A stretch of 64,000 nt of DNA, taken from contig NZ_LFLZ01000009.1 of assembly GCF_001189845.1 (NCBI RefSeq), positions 62,001 through 126,000 of the forward strand, in the 5' to 3' direction. Positions within the stretch are counted from its first letter, which is position 1. Every line of letters starts with the position of its first letter. Source of the stretch: Bradyrhizobium tropiciagri (GTDB lineage: Bacteria > Pseudomonadota > Alphaproteobacteria > Rhizobiales > Xanthobacteraceae). Made by a program: the position numbers and the translations under genes. The notes beneath the pieces are model-generated. The model worked only from the letters and a program-made list of their open reading frames with translations. It had not been told where the DNA came from and ran no database searches. Below, one piece after another: positions 8,939 through 17,743 of the stretch.

Positions 8939-11131
8939 CTATGCCCTCTTTAGCTCCGCCAGCACCTTGTCGGGTGTGAACGGAACCGATCGCAACCGGG
9001 CGCCCGTGGCCTCGAATACGGCACCGGCAATCGCCGAAGGTACCACCGCGCAAGCCGGCTCCCCGCCACCCCATGGAGCCTCTTGCGGCCGATCGATCAA
9101 GTCGATGACGACGTCGGGGACCTCGGGAAAGGTCAGGATCGGATAGCTCGCCCAATCGAGGCTCGTCACCATCGACCGGTCAAAACTCACCTCCTCCTTG
9201 AGGGTGCGGCTCACCGTCTGCACGATGCAACCTTCGATCTGATTTCGTAGCCCGTCAGGATTGATGATTTGTCCGCAATCGTGCGCGATATAAAAGCGCT
9301 TGACTGCAAGGTGTCCGGTCTTGCGGTTGACCTCGATCTCGGCGACGGCGCCGACATAGGTGCGAACCAGCTCGTATTTGACGTAGGCGAGACCATGTCC
9401 AGTCACGATATCCGCCTTGGGATCTGGTTTCGGGCGGTCACGCCATTTGCTCGAGTCGGCGAGGCGCTCGAGAAGCTCCTTCCCGCGAGCGTCGGCGAGA
9501 TATTTCAGGCGGATGTCGAGCGGATCGGCGCCCGTGGCGGCGGCGATCTCATCGAGAAACGACTCATTCGCAAAAGTGTTTTGCAGCCGTCCCGGCGAGC
9601 GAATCCAGGCCGGTCGAAGCGGCGTTGATGCCAATCGGTGCGCGGTCGTGGTAACATTCGCAAAAGCGTAAGGGATTGCCAGGTCATTGAGCACTCCGCC
9701 GGGACTGAGCTTGCCGAGGCTGTCGAGCCCGGCGAGATCGGAGCCGACCAGCGCCACGAAGCTTGCGGTTCCGTCCGGCACATAGAGTTCCGATTCCCAA
9801 GCCGCCACGTTGCCAACTTTATCGATCCCGGCCCGCATATCGAGGAGCGTCGGCGGCCCTTTAGGATCCCAACCATGCTCGTCCGCGCGCATCCATTGCA
9901 CGCGCACCGGCTTGCCGACCGCGCGCGACAGCAGAGCTGCGTCGGCTGCGGCATCCTCGTGGCCGTTTCGGCCATAGCAGCCCGCCCCTTCGATGTAGAT
10001 ACAGCGCACATCGCCATCGGAAAGCGCGAGCGTGGCCGCCAGCTGCTTGCGCAGATCGTGCGTTGCTTGCGACGCACTCCAGCAAGTCAGCTTCCCATCA
10101 GCAAACGATGCAACGGCACAGGAGGGCCCGATGGAGCCATGGGTATGAATGGCGAATTCGTAGGTTGCGGAAAGCTTGTGCAGCGTGATGTCGAGCGCAG
10201 CGCGAGAGTCGCCGAAACGGCTGGTAACATCCTCGCGTACGACCGGAGTGTTGCGCACGTGCTCCCATATCCGGCTCTGTTCCGGAAGGCCCTCCCACTT
10301 CGACCATGTCACAGCGAGTTGCTGGGCGCCCTTGATTGCGCTCCACTCACTCTTGGCGACGACGCCAAGGAAGTTGTTGATGCGGACCACCTTCACGATA
10401 CCTGGGATACCTTCAACCGACGATTCATCGTATGAGATGAGCGTGGCGCCCATGCCGGACGGGCGCACGACTCGTCCGTGCAGCATGTTTGGGAGCTTGA
10501 AGTCCTGCATGAAGGTGAAGCGACCGTTCACCTTGTCGGGAATGTCAAGCCGCGGCACAGGCCTACCGACAATTTTGTAATGACGGGCGGATTTCTGTGG
10601 CGCATCTTTGGCAACATCGCGAGCCAAAGTTGTGCCGTCAACGAACTGGCCGATCGGTACCCGCTTTCCATCTTCGGCAATCACCACGCCCTCGTAAATC
10701 GAAAGCGTGGAAATATCGTGCCGCAGCCGCGCGGCCGCCCGCCGAAGCACCGCTCTCCGTGCGGTAGCAGCTGCCTGGCGCAACTGCATCCCTCCATCTT
10801 GGATCGAGAGACTTCCGGACGTCACTCCCTGGTCCGGGGTAAGCGCGGTGTCGCCTTCGATGAGCGAGACGTGGCTCATAGGCACATCAAGCTCCTCGGC
10901 AACGATCTGCGTCAGCGCGGTCCGCACCCCGGTGCCAAGATCGACTTTGCCGGAATAGACCGTGACACGACCGTCAGGTGCAATGGCAAGAAAGCCGTCT
11001 ACCCGACCCGGTGAAACGGTTTTCGGTCCGGCACCGCGCGTCGCATCAGTCCGAGACAGCGGCAGGCCAAAACTGACGACGAGCGCCCCGCTCGCCCCCA
11101 GCAATGCGCGTCTATTGATCATCCTGTTCAT
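8939..11131 (-). CDS. Exported molybdopterin-binding subunit of a xanthine-oxidase-family dehydrogenase (IorB-like)
   Basis: The protein has 730 residues. The N-terminus MNRMINRRALLGASGALVV resembles a Tat signal, so the enzyme should act in the periplasm. The large-subunit fold is recognisable through GRVTVYSGKVDLGTG, the Moco-binding GAGCYGRNGHEDAAADA stretch and the C-terminal GGGEPACAVVPSAIAG, whose Glu corresponds to the catalytic base of the family. This family hydroxylates aldehydes or N-heterocycles with water as the oxygen source. The [2Fe-2S] subunit gene lies 8 bp upstream and no FAD subunit is present, as in isoquinoline 1-oxidoreductase-like pairs whose electrons go to cytochrome c. 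A divergent cytochrome c gene (11921) is a plausible acceptor. Start chosen for the signal peptide; an ATG at 11200 lies further upstream. Confidence 0.85.
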   Translation of the reverse strand: MNRMINRRALLGASGALVVSFGLPLSRTDATRGAGPKTVSPGRVDGFLAIAPDGRVTVYSGKVDLGTGVRTALTQIVAEELDVPMSHVSLIEGDTALTPDQGVTSGSLSIQDGGMQLRQAAATARRAVLRRAAARLRHDISTLSIYEGVVIAEDGKRVPIGQFVDGTTLARDVAKDAPQKSARHYKIVGRPVPRLDIPDKVNGRFTFMQDFKLPNMLHGRVVRPSGMGATLISYDESSVEGIPGIVKVVRINNFLGVVAKSEWSAIKGAQQLAVTWSKWEGLPEQSRIWEHVRNTPVVREDVTSRFGDSRAALDITLHKLSATYEFAIHTHGSIGPSCAVASFADGKLTCWSASQATHDLRKQLAATLALSDGDVRCIYIEGAGCYGRNGHEDAAADAALLSRAVGKPVRVQWMRADEHGWDPKGPPTLLDMRAGIDKVGNVAAWESELYVPDGTASFVALVGSDLAGLDSLGKLSPGGVLNDLAIPYAFANVTTTAHRLASTPLRPAWIRSPGRLQNTFANESFLDEIAAATGADPLDIRLKYLADARGKELLERLADSSKWRDRPKPDPKADIVTGHGLAYVKYELVRTYVGAVAEIEVNRKTGHLAVKRFYIAHDCGQIINPDGLRNQIEGCIVQTVSRTLKEEVSFDRSMVTSLDWASYPILTFPEVPDVVIDLIDRPQEAPWGGGEPACAVVPSAIAGAVFEATGARLRSVPFTPDKVLAELKRA

Positions 11132-11139
11132 GGGTCTTC

Positions 11140-11598
11140 TCAAATACGCGTGGCACGGATCACCGCGCGGACGATGCGCAGGTGCGTGCCGCAGCGGCAA
11201 AGATTGTTCGCCAGCTCGGTTTTGATTTCATCTTCGCTCGGCTTCGGATTGCGTGCCAAAAGGTCGGCGGATTGCATTATCATTCCGTTGATACAGTAGC
11301 CGCATTGCACGGCCTGCTCTTCGACGAATGCCGCTTGAAGCGGATGCGGCTCTGCATTCTTACCGAGGCCTTCAAGCGTGACGATCTTGCCTTTAACCGC
11401 GGACATCGGGGTAACGCACGAGCGGACCGCCGCTCCATCGACGTGCACGGTGCAGGCACCGCACTGGCCGAGACCGCAGCCAAAACGTGGACCATGCAAC
11501 CGAAGCTCATTTCGCAAAACATAGAGCAGTGGCGTATCGGGGTCATCGACGGCTACCGGGACGGTTTTACCGTTCACGCTCAGGGACGTTGTCGCCAT
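11140..11598 (-). CDS. [2Fe-2S] subunit of a xanthine-oxidase-family dehydrogenase (IorA-like)
   Basis: The protein has 152 residues, the normal size. The plant-type ferredoxin domain has GCGLGQCGACTV with a further Cys in RSCVTPM. The helical second domain has QCGYCINGMIM and NNLCRCGTHLRI, so all eight cluster ligands are present. It would carry electrons from molybdopterin to an outside acceptor. It is the first gene of a two-gene minus-strand operon with the large subunit (8 bp gap). It lacks a signal peptide and would be co-exported with the Tat-type large subunit, as is inferred for this enzyme class. A second, separate pair is at 14981-17691. Confidence 0.9.
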   Translation of the reverse strand: MATTSLSVNGKTVPVAVDDPDTPLLYVLRNELRLHGPRFGCGLGQCGACTVHVDGAAVRSCVTPMSAVKGKIVTLEGLGKNAEPHPLQAAFVEEQAVQCGYCINGMIMQSADLLARNPKPSEDEIKTELANNLCRCGTHLRIVRAVIRATRI

Positions 11599-11920
11599 CG
11601 TCGCATTCTCTTGCGTGCCCAATTCGCTTAACGGGATGCGGCCGGCCATCGCGCCGAGGGGGCCAGCCGCGCCCGAGCCGGTTGCCACACAGGGCGGGAG
11701 GAGACAACCGACCAACCCACTAAGTATCGATCCGTTGAAGAAATGACTTTGGCTTTCTTGCTGCGATCGGTCGGATCTTGCGTAATTTCCCTCGCACCGA
11801 TCAGCCCATTGCGGGCTCATGACCTTGGCAAGAAGACGACAATCCCCGCAATCCGCGCCAAGTAAGGTTGCGACGGACGACCTAGATTGGCCGCAATGCC
11901 AATCGCAGGGTGATGACAGC
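11599..11920. other. Divergent promoter region between a molybdenum enzyme and cytochrome c
   Basis: About 320 bp between divergent start codons, expected to hold both promoters. I see no clear palindrome or known regulator box. Confidence 0.4.
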
Positions 11921-12310
11921 ATGCGTGAAACACCGGCCCCAATTATCTCAACGCTCACCCTCGCGGCGGCAATCGGTGCACTATCGGCTACTTCTCCGAC
12001 CCAAGCGGCGGGCGATGCGACGGCGGGACGGCAGGTATTTGCGCGCTGCGCTGCATGCCATTCGACGACGCCGGGCGAGAACAACGTCGGCCCGTCGCTT
12101 GCGGGCGTCTTCGGCCGCAAGAGTGGGTCCGAGCCCGGCTACAACTATTCTCCTGCGCTGAAGGCGGCGAGCATCACCTGGGACGAGCATACCCTCGACA
12201 AGTTCCTCGCCAATCCCGCCGCCGATGTCCATGGCACCAAAATGTTCATCACCGTCCCGGCTGCTGCAGACCGCCAGAATGTCATCTCGTATCTCGAAAC
12301 CTTGAAATGA
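11921..12310 (+). CDS. Exported class I cytochrome c
   Basis: The protein has 129 residues with a signal peptide (TLTLAAAIGALSATSPTQAA) and then a small mono-heme cytochrome c domain. The heme site is CAACH, and the axial Met is probably in the TKMFITVP stretch near the C-terminus. The layout (GPSLAGVFGRKSG, YSPALKAA, then YLETLK) is that of the c550/c2-like soluble cytochromes. It would shuttle electrons in the periplasm. Position between the two-subunit molybdenum enzyme (divergent) and the peroxidase (convergent) suggests that it links these. The start at 11921 is preceded by AGGGTGATGAC. Confidence 0.92.
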   Translation: MRETPAPIISTLTLAAAIGALSATSPTQAAGDATAGRQVFARCAACHSTTPGENNVGPSLAGVFGRKSGSEPGYNYSPALKAASITWDEHTLDKFLANPAADVHGTKMFITVPAAADRQNVISYLETLK

Positions 12311-12531
12311 CCGGTCATCGCGTGAGGAACGAGCCTGCGATTGAGTATCTTGACCCAATCCGTCAGAGCAGGCTCGCCGACGAGCCGTCAAGCGTGATTT
12401 GAATACAACGCTCGCACTAACGCGATGGACTGACTTTGCGCTCGAAAACAGATGAATGAGTACGCGCACACCCGCAAAGGAATTTGCGGAGTGGGAGCGC
12501 GCCCGCCCCCGTGATGACGACGCAGCCCGCT

Positions 12532-13008
12532 ATGCAAAGAGTTCAACTCAGCGTCGGAATAATAGCTACGGTCTTCTGTGCCTCAGCCGGCGCGCAGACC
12601 ATTAATGCAATGCGCCTCGATCAAGCCGGGGCGCAGATGATCCTGCTAGCGGCAAGCGCGAGTGCACAACAACGGAGTGCGCCCTCGGCTATCGCTATTG
12701 TCGATCCCGCCGGAGATCTGCTCGCTTTCCAGCGAATGGATGGTGTCCGCCCGGCGAGTGTCGATCTCGCCATCGGGAAGGCTCGAACGGCCGCGCGACT
12801 GCAGCGGCCAACATCGGAGATCGAGGACACTGTCAATGAGAGCAGGACAGCATTCGTCACCGCCGACGTCATGGCGCTACGAGGCGGCGTTCCGATACGG
12901 GTAAACGGCGAAGTCGTTGGTGCAATTGGCGTTGCCGGCTTAAGCAAGGAAACCGACACAGAGATCGCGAGCACCGCGGCATCGGCTCTCGGCCCCTCGC
13001 CCCAATAA
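12532..13008 (+). CDS. Exported GlcG/HbpS-like (DUF336) protein
   Basis: The protein has 158 residues. A signal peptide (VQLSVGIIATVFCASAGAQ) is followed by a DUF336 domain: AIVDPAGDLLAFQRMDG, a GKARTAA stretch and the C-terminal VNGEVVGAIGVAGLSKETD. Family members include heme-binding HbpS and GlcG; the biochemical role is mostly unknown. A second exported DUF336 protein lies at 61098-61577, also beside a cytochrome and dehydrogenase set. An in-frame ATG at 12514 is an alternative start. It converges with the peroxidase gene, 8 bp away. Confidence 0.85.
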   Translation: MQRVQLSVGIIATVFCASAGAQTINAMRLDQAGAQMILLAASASAQQRSAPSAIAIVDPAGDLLAFQRMDGVRPASVDLAIGKARTAARLQRPTSEIEDTVNESRTAFVTADVMALRGGVPIRVNGEVVGAIGVAGLSKETDTEIASTAASALGPSPQ

Positions 13009-13016
13009 GCCGGCGC

Positions 13017-14495
13017 CTACCGCTGCATGAAACCGTCGGTGAGCGTCTGCATGAAATTCACCAGCGCATCTTCTTCCTTGTCAGAGAGGCCGAGCCGTCC
13101 AACAAAATTTGTGTTCATGTTGCCGGTCGACTCAGGCGCAGGCCAGCACGTCGCGCCCTCGCCGGGGTCATTGCGGCCGCAGCGCGGCAGGACGTCCCGC
13201 GTGTTGTAGAAGTGCACAAGCGACTTGAGGCTCGTAAAATAACCGTTGTGTCCATAAGCCTTCACGAAGCCGGGATAGGGCCGCTTGTCGACATTGCGCA
13301 GCGTCGGCACCTGAAAGCGGCCCACATTCTCCGGCGCGCGCGGCGCCCAGCGCTCATCGACGGATGACGGCTGGCTAAGCAGATGATCCGCGTTGAGAAA
13401 CCCAGCAACGCCGGGGTCGACGTAGAGCGAGCCTGCTGGGTTGGCGATGTAGCCGCGCGCGTCGGGCTGCTGTTCGGCGTAATAGGGAAGCCGTGGATTT
13501 GCGGGGATCCCAATATTACTTGCGGTGAAATCGGTGAACAGCGGATCTTCGCCGGGGCCCCCGTCGCGGTGACAATTGTTGCATTGCCCTTTGCCGCGGA
13601 ACAGCTCGTATCCCGCCTTCTCCTGCGACGTGAACTGCGCGTTACCTGCCTGCACCGCATCGAACTTCGAAGTAAACGCCGTCACCTCTGCAGAGGCCTC
13701 GTAGCTAGCGATGGACTGCGCCATCTGGTCGAACGTAGCCGCGGCGCGGCCGCGATCCAACGGCGTCAGATGGACTGGCATAGCATCATTAGCGGAAGGT
13801 GGCCCCGCCTGATTGCATACCCGCTCCACATCGGTGGGCCACTGGATGGCAAAGGACTGTTGCCCCCAAACCCTTTCGAACAAGCCGCGATAGGGTCGCT
13901 GCGCCGCCCGGTATACCGCGCAAGCGATATCGGGCAGGCCCATTTCGACGGGGTTGATCGGTGGTCCCAGCGCCTGCTCGGCCGCGGGATTTCCCAGCCG
14001 GCGGCCGGTTGCACGCATGTCCCAAAAATTGCCGCCGACGAGATCACCCTGGCCAGGATTATAGTGCAGAACCGGCGAAAGCGGTGCGTACGCGTGCGCC
14101 TGCGGCTTGCGGTTGCTGAAGCGGGTACGCACCGAACCGGGATAGGATCCGGTAGTGCGATTGAGCTCCGATACTGGCCCAGTGAATCCCGTTTCGGGCA
14201 TGTGGCAGAACGCACATGCCTCATTGCGATAGACGGAGAGCTCCTTGTCGTAGAGCATTAATTTGCCGAGCAATTCGATCTGCTGCACCTGGTTATCCGG
14301 TGGTGTTGCCAACCGCTCGAGCATTTCCGCCTCGATCCGATCGATCTGAGCTTCGATCTGCGCAATTTCCTTCAACGCATGGGGGGAAAGCGTCGCGTTC
14401 GATTCTTGCCCCCAAACGGCAGCGGCGCCGACGGTCGCGAGCATGGCAACGGCCCAGCAAATCAGGAGGTTCGTTCTCATAACTGGATTGGTCAT
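13017..14495 (-). CDS. Di-heme cytochrome c peroxidase / MauG-family protein
   Basis: The protein has 492 residues with an N-terminal signal peptide (LLICWAVAMLATVGAAAVWG). Two heme-binding sites are visible, CAFCH near residue 95 and CNNCH near 310, the standard arrangement of the bacterial di-heme peroxidase/MauG superfamily. It is longer than a typical CcpA (about 340), with an added N-terminal segment and an inserted region, so it may be a MauG-like oxidase rather than a simple H2O2 scavenger. It sits between the two molybdenum dehydrogenase pairs and could take electrons from the neighbouring cytochrome c. Confidence 0.88.
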   Translation of the reverse strand: MTNPVMRTNLLICWAVAMLATVGAAAVWGQESNATLSPHALKEIAQIEAQIDRIEAEMLERLATPPDNQVQQIELLGKLMLYDKELSVYRNEACAFCHMPETGFTGPVSELNRTTGSYPGSVRTRFSNRKPQAHAYAPLSPVLHYNPGQGDLVGGNFWDMRATGRRLGNPAAEQALGPPINPVEMGLPDIACAVYRAAQRPYRGLFERVWGQQSFAIQWPTDVERVCNQAGPPSANDAMPVHLTPLDRGRAAATFDQMAQSIASYEASAEVTAFTSKFDAVQAGNAQFTSQEKAGYELFRGKGQCNNCHRDGGPGEDPLFTDFTASNIGIPANPRLPYYAEQQPDARGYIANPAGSLYVDPGVAGFLNADHLLSQPSSVDERWAPRAPENVGRFQVPTLRNVDKRPYPGFVKAYGHNGYFTSLKSLVHFYNTRDVLPRCGRNDPGEGATCWPAPESTGNMNTNFVGRLGLSDKEEDALVNFMQTLTDGFMQR

Positions 14496-14980
14496 GCCGG
14501 CACCCTTCTCCGCAACGTCGAGTAGGAACGCTTGTTCAGCATTGCCCTCTCCAACGAGTTCTTGCCAAAGATTGTATACGCAACCAGTCGCTCCCGACCG
14601 GATCGAAATAGCAGCATGCTCCGCTGGTTGCGAGAGCCACTGTCTAACAAAACTTTTACACGCTCACGGCTCAGGCAAGCGCCCGGTTTAGTTGAAGGCG
14701 GCCACGATGCGACCGCGATTCGCCGAAAAGCGCGGTCTTCAGCCTAGCATTCCGTGCGAGCTGTGAGTTCAATGTCGCGCATCACTGATCGCAGCAATCG
14801 CGACCCAGAAACGGCAAGCGCCCTCAAGTTGGTTTTTCTCGCTACGATTAGCTTACGAGCATCGATCGATATGAACTGGAGATTGACGATGCCTGCGACG
14901 CGCCCTGAGCCAAACGGATGAGCGCGTTCGTTCGATTGTCGCTGGTCGAAGTGAGTGAACGACAACAATCGAGGGTTAAT
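14496..14980. other. Divergent promoter region with the second repeat copy
   Basis: Nearly 490 bp between the peroxidase and the second molybdenum enzyme operon. It contains repeat copy B (14777-14834). A half-site TTTAGTTG occurs at about 14687-14694, but its left arm does not match the operator described below. Confidence 0.5.
14777..14834 (+). repeat. Interspersed intergenic repeat, copy B
   Basis: Second copy of the block at 6013-6069, in the same orientation, with four mismatches and one inserted A. It lies about 147 bp before the start codon at 14981. Confidence 0.65.
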
Positions 14981-15433
14981 ATGCAACAAATCAAGATCAA
15001 CGGCGCCCTGCACAGTGTCGATGCTGATCCGCAGATGCCTTTGCTCTGGGTCATGCGCGACATTCTCGGCTTGACCGGCACCAAGTTCGGCTGCGGCATT
15101 GGCGCCTGCGGCGCCTGCACCGTGCTCATGGACGAACAGGCCGTGCGGTCTTGCATCACGCCGCTGTCGGTAACCGCCGGGCACGAGATTGTTACGATCG
15201 AAGGCCTGAGCAGCGATGGCACCCATCCCGTCCAACGCGCCTGGCGAGCCAACAACGTACCCCAATGCGGCTATTGCCAGCCCGGCCAGATCATGCAGGC
15301 CGTGGCTCTCCTCAAAGAGCTTCCAAAGCCGACCGAACAGCAGATTACCGATGCGATGTCGGGCAACATTTGCCGTTGTGGCACCTACGTCCGGATCCGC
15401 GCCTCGATCAAGTCCGTAGCGGAGACGTTCTGA
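14981..15433 (+). CDS. [2Fe-2S] subunit of a second xanthine-oxidase-family dehydrogenase (IorA-like)
   Basis: The protein has 150 residues. Cluster ligands are in GCGIGACGACTV, RSCITPLS, QCGYCQPGQIM and GNICRCGTYVRI. It is a close relative in layout to the subunit at 11140-11598 but clearly diverged, so the two enzymes are paralogues and not a recent duplication. The stop codon overlaps the start of the large subunit gene (TGATG), implying translational coupling. I chose the ATG at 14981 because the ferredoxin domain starts there; a 21-residue upstream extension is unlikely. Confidence 0.92.
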   Translation: MQQIKINGALHSVDADPQMPLLWVMRDILGLTGTKFGCGIGACGACTVLMDEQAVRSCITPLSVTAGHEIVTIEGLSSDGTHPVQRAWRANNVPQCGYCQPGQIMQAVALLKELPKPTEQQITDAMSGNICRCGTYVRIRASIKSVAETF

Positions 15434-17691
15434 TGACACCGGTCATAAATCTCAGCCGACGCGATGTCGTCGCGGGCGGGACCGTTACCGGCCTTGTTCT
15501 TGGGTTCCGTATCGGATTTCGCACGCTTCCGGTGGCGGCAGCCGATACACCTGCGAGCGCGATTTTCGTACCCAACGTTTACCTAATCGTCGATGACACC
15601 GGCCTGGTGACAATTGTTGCGCATCGATCGGAGATGGGCACCGGAATCAAGACAGGATTGCCGATGGTGCTTGCCGATGAACTCGGCGCCGATTGGAGCC
15701 GAGTAAGGATCATACAGGCTCGAGGCGACCCGAAATATGGCGATCAGAACACCGATGGCTCCCGCAGCACGCGGCAATTCTACCAGCCGATGCGTGAGGC
15801 CGGCGCGTCGGCCCGCCAGATGCTGGAGGTCGCTGCTGCGCATGTCTGGCACGTCAACGCCAACGATTGCCAGGCGCGCAATCACACGGTCGTCCACGTC
15901 CCAACCGGAAGGCAGCTCTCGTTCGGGGACGCCGCCCGGGTGGCCTCGACGCTGGAAATCGCGCCCCTCGACCACATGGAATTGCGTTTCAGGCCGGCGA
16001 GCGAATGGCGCTATGTCGGCAAGCCCCTTCCGATTATCGACCTTGGCCCGATCACGCGCGGCAAAGCGATCTATGGCATCGACGCCACCCTTCCTGGAAT
16101 GAAGTATGCGTCAGTAGAGCGCTGCCCAGTGTATGGCGGCAAAGCGTTGCACTTCGATGCCACAGACGCGCTGACAGTGCCGGGCGTAGAGCAAGTGGTA
16201 GAGATTGCAGCAACTCCGATTCCGTCCGGCTTCTACCCGCTCGGTGGCGTTGCCGTCATCGCCAACAATACGTGGTCGGCGCAACAGGGCCGCCAGAAGC
16301 TCAAGATCACCTGGGATCTTGGCCCGAACGCCGGTCACGATTCGACGGCCTATCGGGCCCGGCTTGAGGCAACGGCGAGACAGCCCGGTCGGGTCGTGCG
16401 CAACCAGGGCGACGTCGACGCAGTGCTCGCCGCCGCCGAACGCCACGTCTCGGCGGACTATTTTGTGCCCTATTACGCTCATGCGCCGATGGAGGTGCCA
16501 AACGCCCTCGCCCACTTCGCCGACGGCAAGTGCGAGATCTGGACGCCCACGCAATTCCCACAATCCGCGCGCATGACCGCCGCGCAGGTCTTGGGCCTGC
16601 CGGTGGAAGACGTGACCGTCAACGTCACGCTCTTGGGAGGCGCGTTCGGCCGCAAGGCGAAATCCGATTATGTGGCAGAAGCGGCGCTGCTGTCACGCCG
16701 TATCGGCGCGCCCGTTAAGGTGACGTGGACCCGCGAGGACGATATCCAGCACGACTATTATCACGCGATCTGTGCCCAGCATCTGGAGGCCGGCCTCGAT
16801 GCTGAAGGGCATACCTCTGCCTGGCTGCATCGCACAGTTTTTCCGGCAATCGAAGCGACATTCCAACCGGACGTAACCTATGGCAGCTCCGGCGAGTTGC
16901 AGCAGGGGGTCACCGATCTTCCCTACGCAATCGCCAATGTTCGGTGTGAAAATGGACCGGCGGCCAATCATGTCAGAATTGGCTGGTATCGGTCCGTCTA
17001 CAACATTCCGCACGCCTTCGCCGTATGCTCGTTCACTGATGAGCTTGCACACGCGGCCGGCAAGGATCCGCTCGACTATCTGCGCGAGTTGTTGGGGGAG
17101 CCGCGCAAGCTCGACTTCACCGCCATGCAGGTCGACTATCCGAACTACGGAGCATCGCTCGACGCGTATCCGGTCGACACCGCCCGACTGCGTGGTGTCC
17201 TCGACCTGGTCGCGCGTAACAGCGGATGGGGTAACCGGCTGCCGCCCAGGCATGGACGCGGTATCGCCGTCCACCGCAGCTTCTTGAGCTACGCAGCGGC
17301 GGTCGTGCAGGTGGCGGTCAGCGGCGCCGGTGAGCTCACAATTCCGAGGGTGGACATCGGGCTCGATTGCGGCCTCGTCGTCAATCCGGACCGAGTCCGC
17401 GCGCAACTTGAAGGCGCCGTGATCATGGGCATCAGCAACGCGCTCTACAGCAATATCAGCATCAAGCAGGGGCGTATCGAACAAAGCAATTTCAGCGACT
17501 ACCTGGTGGCTCGGACCGACATTACCCCGGAAACTCACGTCCACATCGTCGAAAGCAGTGCACCTCCTGGCGGGGTTGGCGAGCCCGGCGTCCCGCCGAT
17601 CGCGCCGGCGATCTGCAATGCGATCTTTGCCGCAACTGGAACGCGGATTCGCACGCTGCCGATCGATCCCGTGCAATTGAAGGCCACCTGA
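15433..17691 (+). CDS. Exported molybdopterin-binding subunit of the second dehydrogenase (IorB-like)
   Basis: The protein has 752 residues. The N-terminus NLSRRDVVAGGTVTGLVLG is a good twin-arginine signal, so the enzyme is periplasmic. Family motifs include VAHRSEMGTGIKTGLPM, GGAFGRKAKSDYVAEA (Moco contact) and the C-terminal GGVGEPGVPPIAPAICNA with the catalytic Glu. It forms a two-gene operon with the [2Fe-2S] subunit and has no FAD subunit. The aldo/keto reductase gene follows after 52 bp, so the three may share a pathway in which an aldehyde is oxidised outside or reduced inside the cell. The substrate cannot be read from sequence. Confidence 0.9.
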   Translation: MTPVINLSRRDVVAGGTVTGLVLGFRIGFRTLPVAAADTPASAIFVPNVYLIVDDTGLVTIVAHRSEMGTGIKTGLPMVLADELGADWSRVRIIQARGDPKYGDQNTDGSRSTRQFYQPMREAGASARQMLEVAAAHVWHVNANDCQARNHTVVHVPTGRQLSFGDAARVASTLEIAPLDHMELRFRPASEWRYVGKPLPIIDLGPITRGKAIYGIDATLPGMKYASVERCPVYGGKALHFDATDALTVPGVEQVVEIAATPIPSGFYPLGGVAVIANNTWSAQQGRQKLKITWDLGPNAGHDSTAYRARLEATARQPGRVVRNQGDVDAVLAAAERHVSADYFVPYYAHAPMEVPNALAHFADGKCEIWTPTQFPQSARMTAAQVLGLPVEDVTVNVTLLGGAFGRKAKSDYVAEAALLSRRIGAPVKVTWTREDDIQHDYYHAICAQHLEAGLDAEGHTSAWLHRTVFPAIEATFQPDVTYGSSGELQQGVTDLPYAIANVRCENGPAANHVRIGWYRSVYNIPHAFAVCSFTDELAHAAGKDPLDYLRELLGEPRKLDFTAMQVDYPNYGASLDAYPVDTARLRGVLDLVARNSGWGNRLPPRHGRGIAVHRSFLSYAAAVVQVAVSGAGELTIPRVDIGLDCGLVVNPDRVRAQLEGAVIMGISNALYSNISIKQGRIEQSNFSDYLVARTDITPETHVHIVESSAPPGGVGEPGVPPIAPAICNAIFAATGTRIRTLPIDPVQLKAT

Positions 17692-17743
17692 CGTGCAGAT
17701 CTTCCCTTGGAGACCGCACGTTTCGAGCGAAGGAGAATAGCTG

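Noticed and set aside
8660..8953. Open frame with FGVTQGGRYVPQWSIG considered as a gene fragment
   Set aside because: No family recognised, composition becomes Ser/Ala-rich toward the end and it runs into the neighbouring gene.
14680..14694. Half-site TTTAGTTG between the peroxidase and the molybdenum enzyme
   Set aside because: No matching CTAAA arm 11 bases upstream.
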